Below are positions 63,152-64,000 of a stretch of 64,000 nt of DNA, one piece after another. This DNA is from Micromonospora purpureochromogenes (GTDB taxonomy: Bacteria > Actinomycetota > Actinomycetes > Mycobacteriales > Micromonosporaceae). The stretch lies in NCBI RefSeq assembly GCF_900091515.1, contig NZ_LT607410.1, positions 1,798,001-1,862,000 of the forward strand, in the 5' to 3' direction. The number at the start of each line of letters is the position of its first letter. The stretch's first letter is position 1. The notes beneath the pieces are model-generated. The model did no database searches. It was given only the letters and a program-made list of their open reading frames with translations, and was not told where the DNA came from. The position numbers and the translations under genes were made by a program.

Positions 63152-63745
63152 TCAGTGGCTGGTGACGTCGTGCGGGCTGTCCGGGCGGCGCTGCTCCGGC
63201 GGCCGGTGCCCGACCGGCTCCTCGCCGAGCAGGTCGGCGAAGAGGGCGCGATAGTGCACGACGGCCTGGCGGAGTTCCTCGGTGCTGGCCTCACCGCGCT
63301 CGTTGCGCACCCGGATCTCGTGCGCGTCCCGGTAGTGGGTGAGGGTGCGGGCGTGGTCGACGGAGAGATGGGCGATCTGGTCCGAGAAATCCCCGGTGGG
63401 GTAGCCCCGCTCGGCGATCAGCCGGCTGACCAGCTCGTCGGCGTCGCCGACGGTCTCGCCGGGGGAGTCGACGAAGCGGACCTGGAGCTCCTCCCAGGCG
63501 GCGGCGTACCGGGCCCGGGACTCGGGGTCCAGCGGGGTGAGTTCGAGCTCCGCGTGCCGGCGTTCCCGGTCGCGCAGCTCCCGTTCGGCGGCGCCGCGGC
63601 TGTCCTGTTCCGCGACGACCCGGTCGTACTCGGGGCCGAAGCGGCGCCTGAGCGCGCGCCGCCGGCCGGCCACGACGGCCGCGGCGACCAGCGCCACGAC
63701 CACCAGCACGACGAGAACCACAACGATTACCTGCGTGGGCGACAT
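63152..63745 (-). CDS. Membrane-anchored protein with the same helical domain as its neighbour
   Basis: A 197-residue protein. One N-terminal membrane helix (about residues 5-27), a basic stop-transfer (GRRRALRRR), then a helical domain. The segment WEELQVRFVDSPGETVGDAD parallels VQLRFVDDPRAAVGEA in the next gene, and the end LRQAVVHYRALFADLLGEEP parallels LRVAVRQYRDFLDRVLG. One partner is membrane-tethered and the other soluble. AGGAGG precedes ATG 63745. Function unknown. Confidence 0.82.
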   Translation of the reverse strand: MSPTQVIVVVLVVLVVVALVAAAVVAGRRRALRRRFGPEYDRVVAEQDSRGAAERELRDRERRHAELELTPLDPESRARYAAAWEELQVRFVDSPGETVGDADELVSRLIAERGYPTGDFSDQIAHLSVDHARTLTHYRDAHEIRVRNERGEASTEELRQAVVHYRALFADLLGEEPVGHRPPEQRRPDSPHDVTSH

Positions 63746-63905
63746 GGCTCCTCCTTCGCCACCTGGTATTCCCTCCGCGCGCTGGCCGCCAATCCCGATC
63801 CCGCGCACTTTCCTGGCCGATTTCCCCACCCGAGCATGGCCAGGCCCACGGGGTGAGCCGTCCCGACAACTTGATTCATTCAGAAAACGCGCCTGGGGTG
63901 GGGTG

Positions 63906-63962
63906 ATGTCGGTCCACTCCGACGCCGAACGCCCCGGCCTCGACATCTCGGTCAACGACTGA
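63906..63962 (+). CDS. Possible 18-residue mini-gene near the window end
   Basis: ATG TCG GTC ... TGA encodes MSVHSDAERPGLDISVND. A GTG lies just before the ATG, and a G-rich stretch could act as a weak ribosome binding site. It has no homology I recognise and could be chance; it is included as a low-confidence candidate leader or peptide gene. Confidence 0.15.
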   Translation: MSVHSDAERPGLDISVND

Positions 63963-64000
63963 CCGTTCCGCTCGGCACGCGACGCCGCGCCGGTTCGCCG

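Overview
The window is very G+C-rich (about 70 percent or more) and looks like chromosomal core of a mycelial actinomycete, most likely Micromonosporaceae (Micromonospora or a close relative). The reasons are actinobacterial markers (NucS/EndoMS mismatch endonuclease, DUF2550 protein, Asp-type MurA, the large 180-kDa NAD-glutamate dehydrogenase, class F-like sortase), a gene order close to the Streptomyces filP/scy - mce - thiolase - meaB block, and many genes whose -10 element (TANNNT) lies 6-8 nt before the start codon, as in leaderless actinobacterial transcripts. I see no rRNA, tRNA, CRISPR array, prophage, insertion sequence or biosynthetic gene cluster.

Layout. 1-2.7 kb: an edge-truncated SDR/DUF2867 gene diverging from glyA (serine hydroxymethyltransferase) and a small membrane protein. 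2.9-12.1 kb: the F1Fo ATP synthase genes atpZ/I-B-E-F-H-A-G-D, then a terminator, an LCP-family cell-wall ligase gene with its own terminator, and only then atpC and the DUF2550 gene. 12.2-15.6 kb: VOC protein and PduO-type cobalamin adenosyltransferase, divergent from murA, followed by 3-hydroxybutyryl-CoA dehydrogenase. 15.7-19.5 kb: a two-gene ABC exporter divergent from ethylmalonyl-CoA mutase (ecm/meaA). 19.5-31.3 kb: small metal-binding and membrane proteins, a polysaccharide deacetylase, an XRE regulator/SDR pair, a lysozyme-like secreted protein, nucS, an aldehyde dehydrogenase, FHA protein, hydrolase, and a fused tandem 3-hydroxyacyl-CoA dehydrogenase. 31.4-32.9 kb: a damaged sigma factor/membrane protein pair. 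33-39.6 kb: hydrolase, AI-2E-type permease and two DivIVA-like coiled-coil proteins (Scy/FilP type). 39.8-47.6 kb: crotonyl-CoA carboxylase/reductase, methylmalonyl-CoA epimerase, acetyl-CoA acetyltransferase, MeaB-type GTPase and isobutyryl-CoA mutase large subunit. 47.8-64 kb: thioredoxin-like TPR protein, arginase-family protein, MecA_N penicillin-binding protein, NAD-glutamate dehydrogenase, class F-like sortase with an Asp/Lys-repeat surface protein, a secreted CBM2-GH6 cellulase, and small acidic proteins.

How the genes work together. The strongest theme is coenzyme-B12-dependent acyl-CoA chemistry. Thiolase, 3-hydroxybutyryl-CoA dehydrogenases, crotonyl-CoA carboxylase/reductase, ethylmalonyl-CoA mutase, epimerase, isobutyryl-CoA mutase, a G-protein chaperone and the cobalamin adenosyltransferase together cover much of the ethylmalonyl-CoA route and butyryl/isobutyryl-CoA interconversion, which supplies polyketide extender units and acetate assimilation. 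Three of these genes (ecm, ccrA, icmA) carry related 14-bp palindromes (core TACYGNNCRGTA) in their promoter regions, suggesting one TetR-type regulator.

The most unusual observation is at 32.58-32.80 kb. A 199-bp piece of a coding sequence is inverted between 9-bp inverted repeats. Flipping it back on paper restores a single open frame of 349 codons. The sigma factor gene directly upstream carries a one-base frameshift. This is either a decaying regulatory pair, an invertible switch, or an assembly error, and it can be tested directly.
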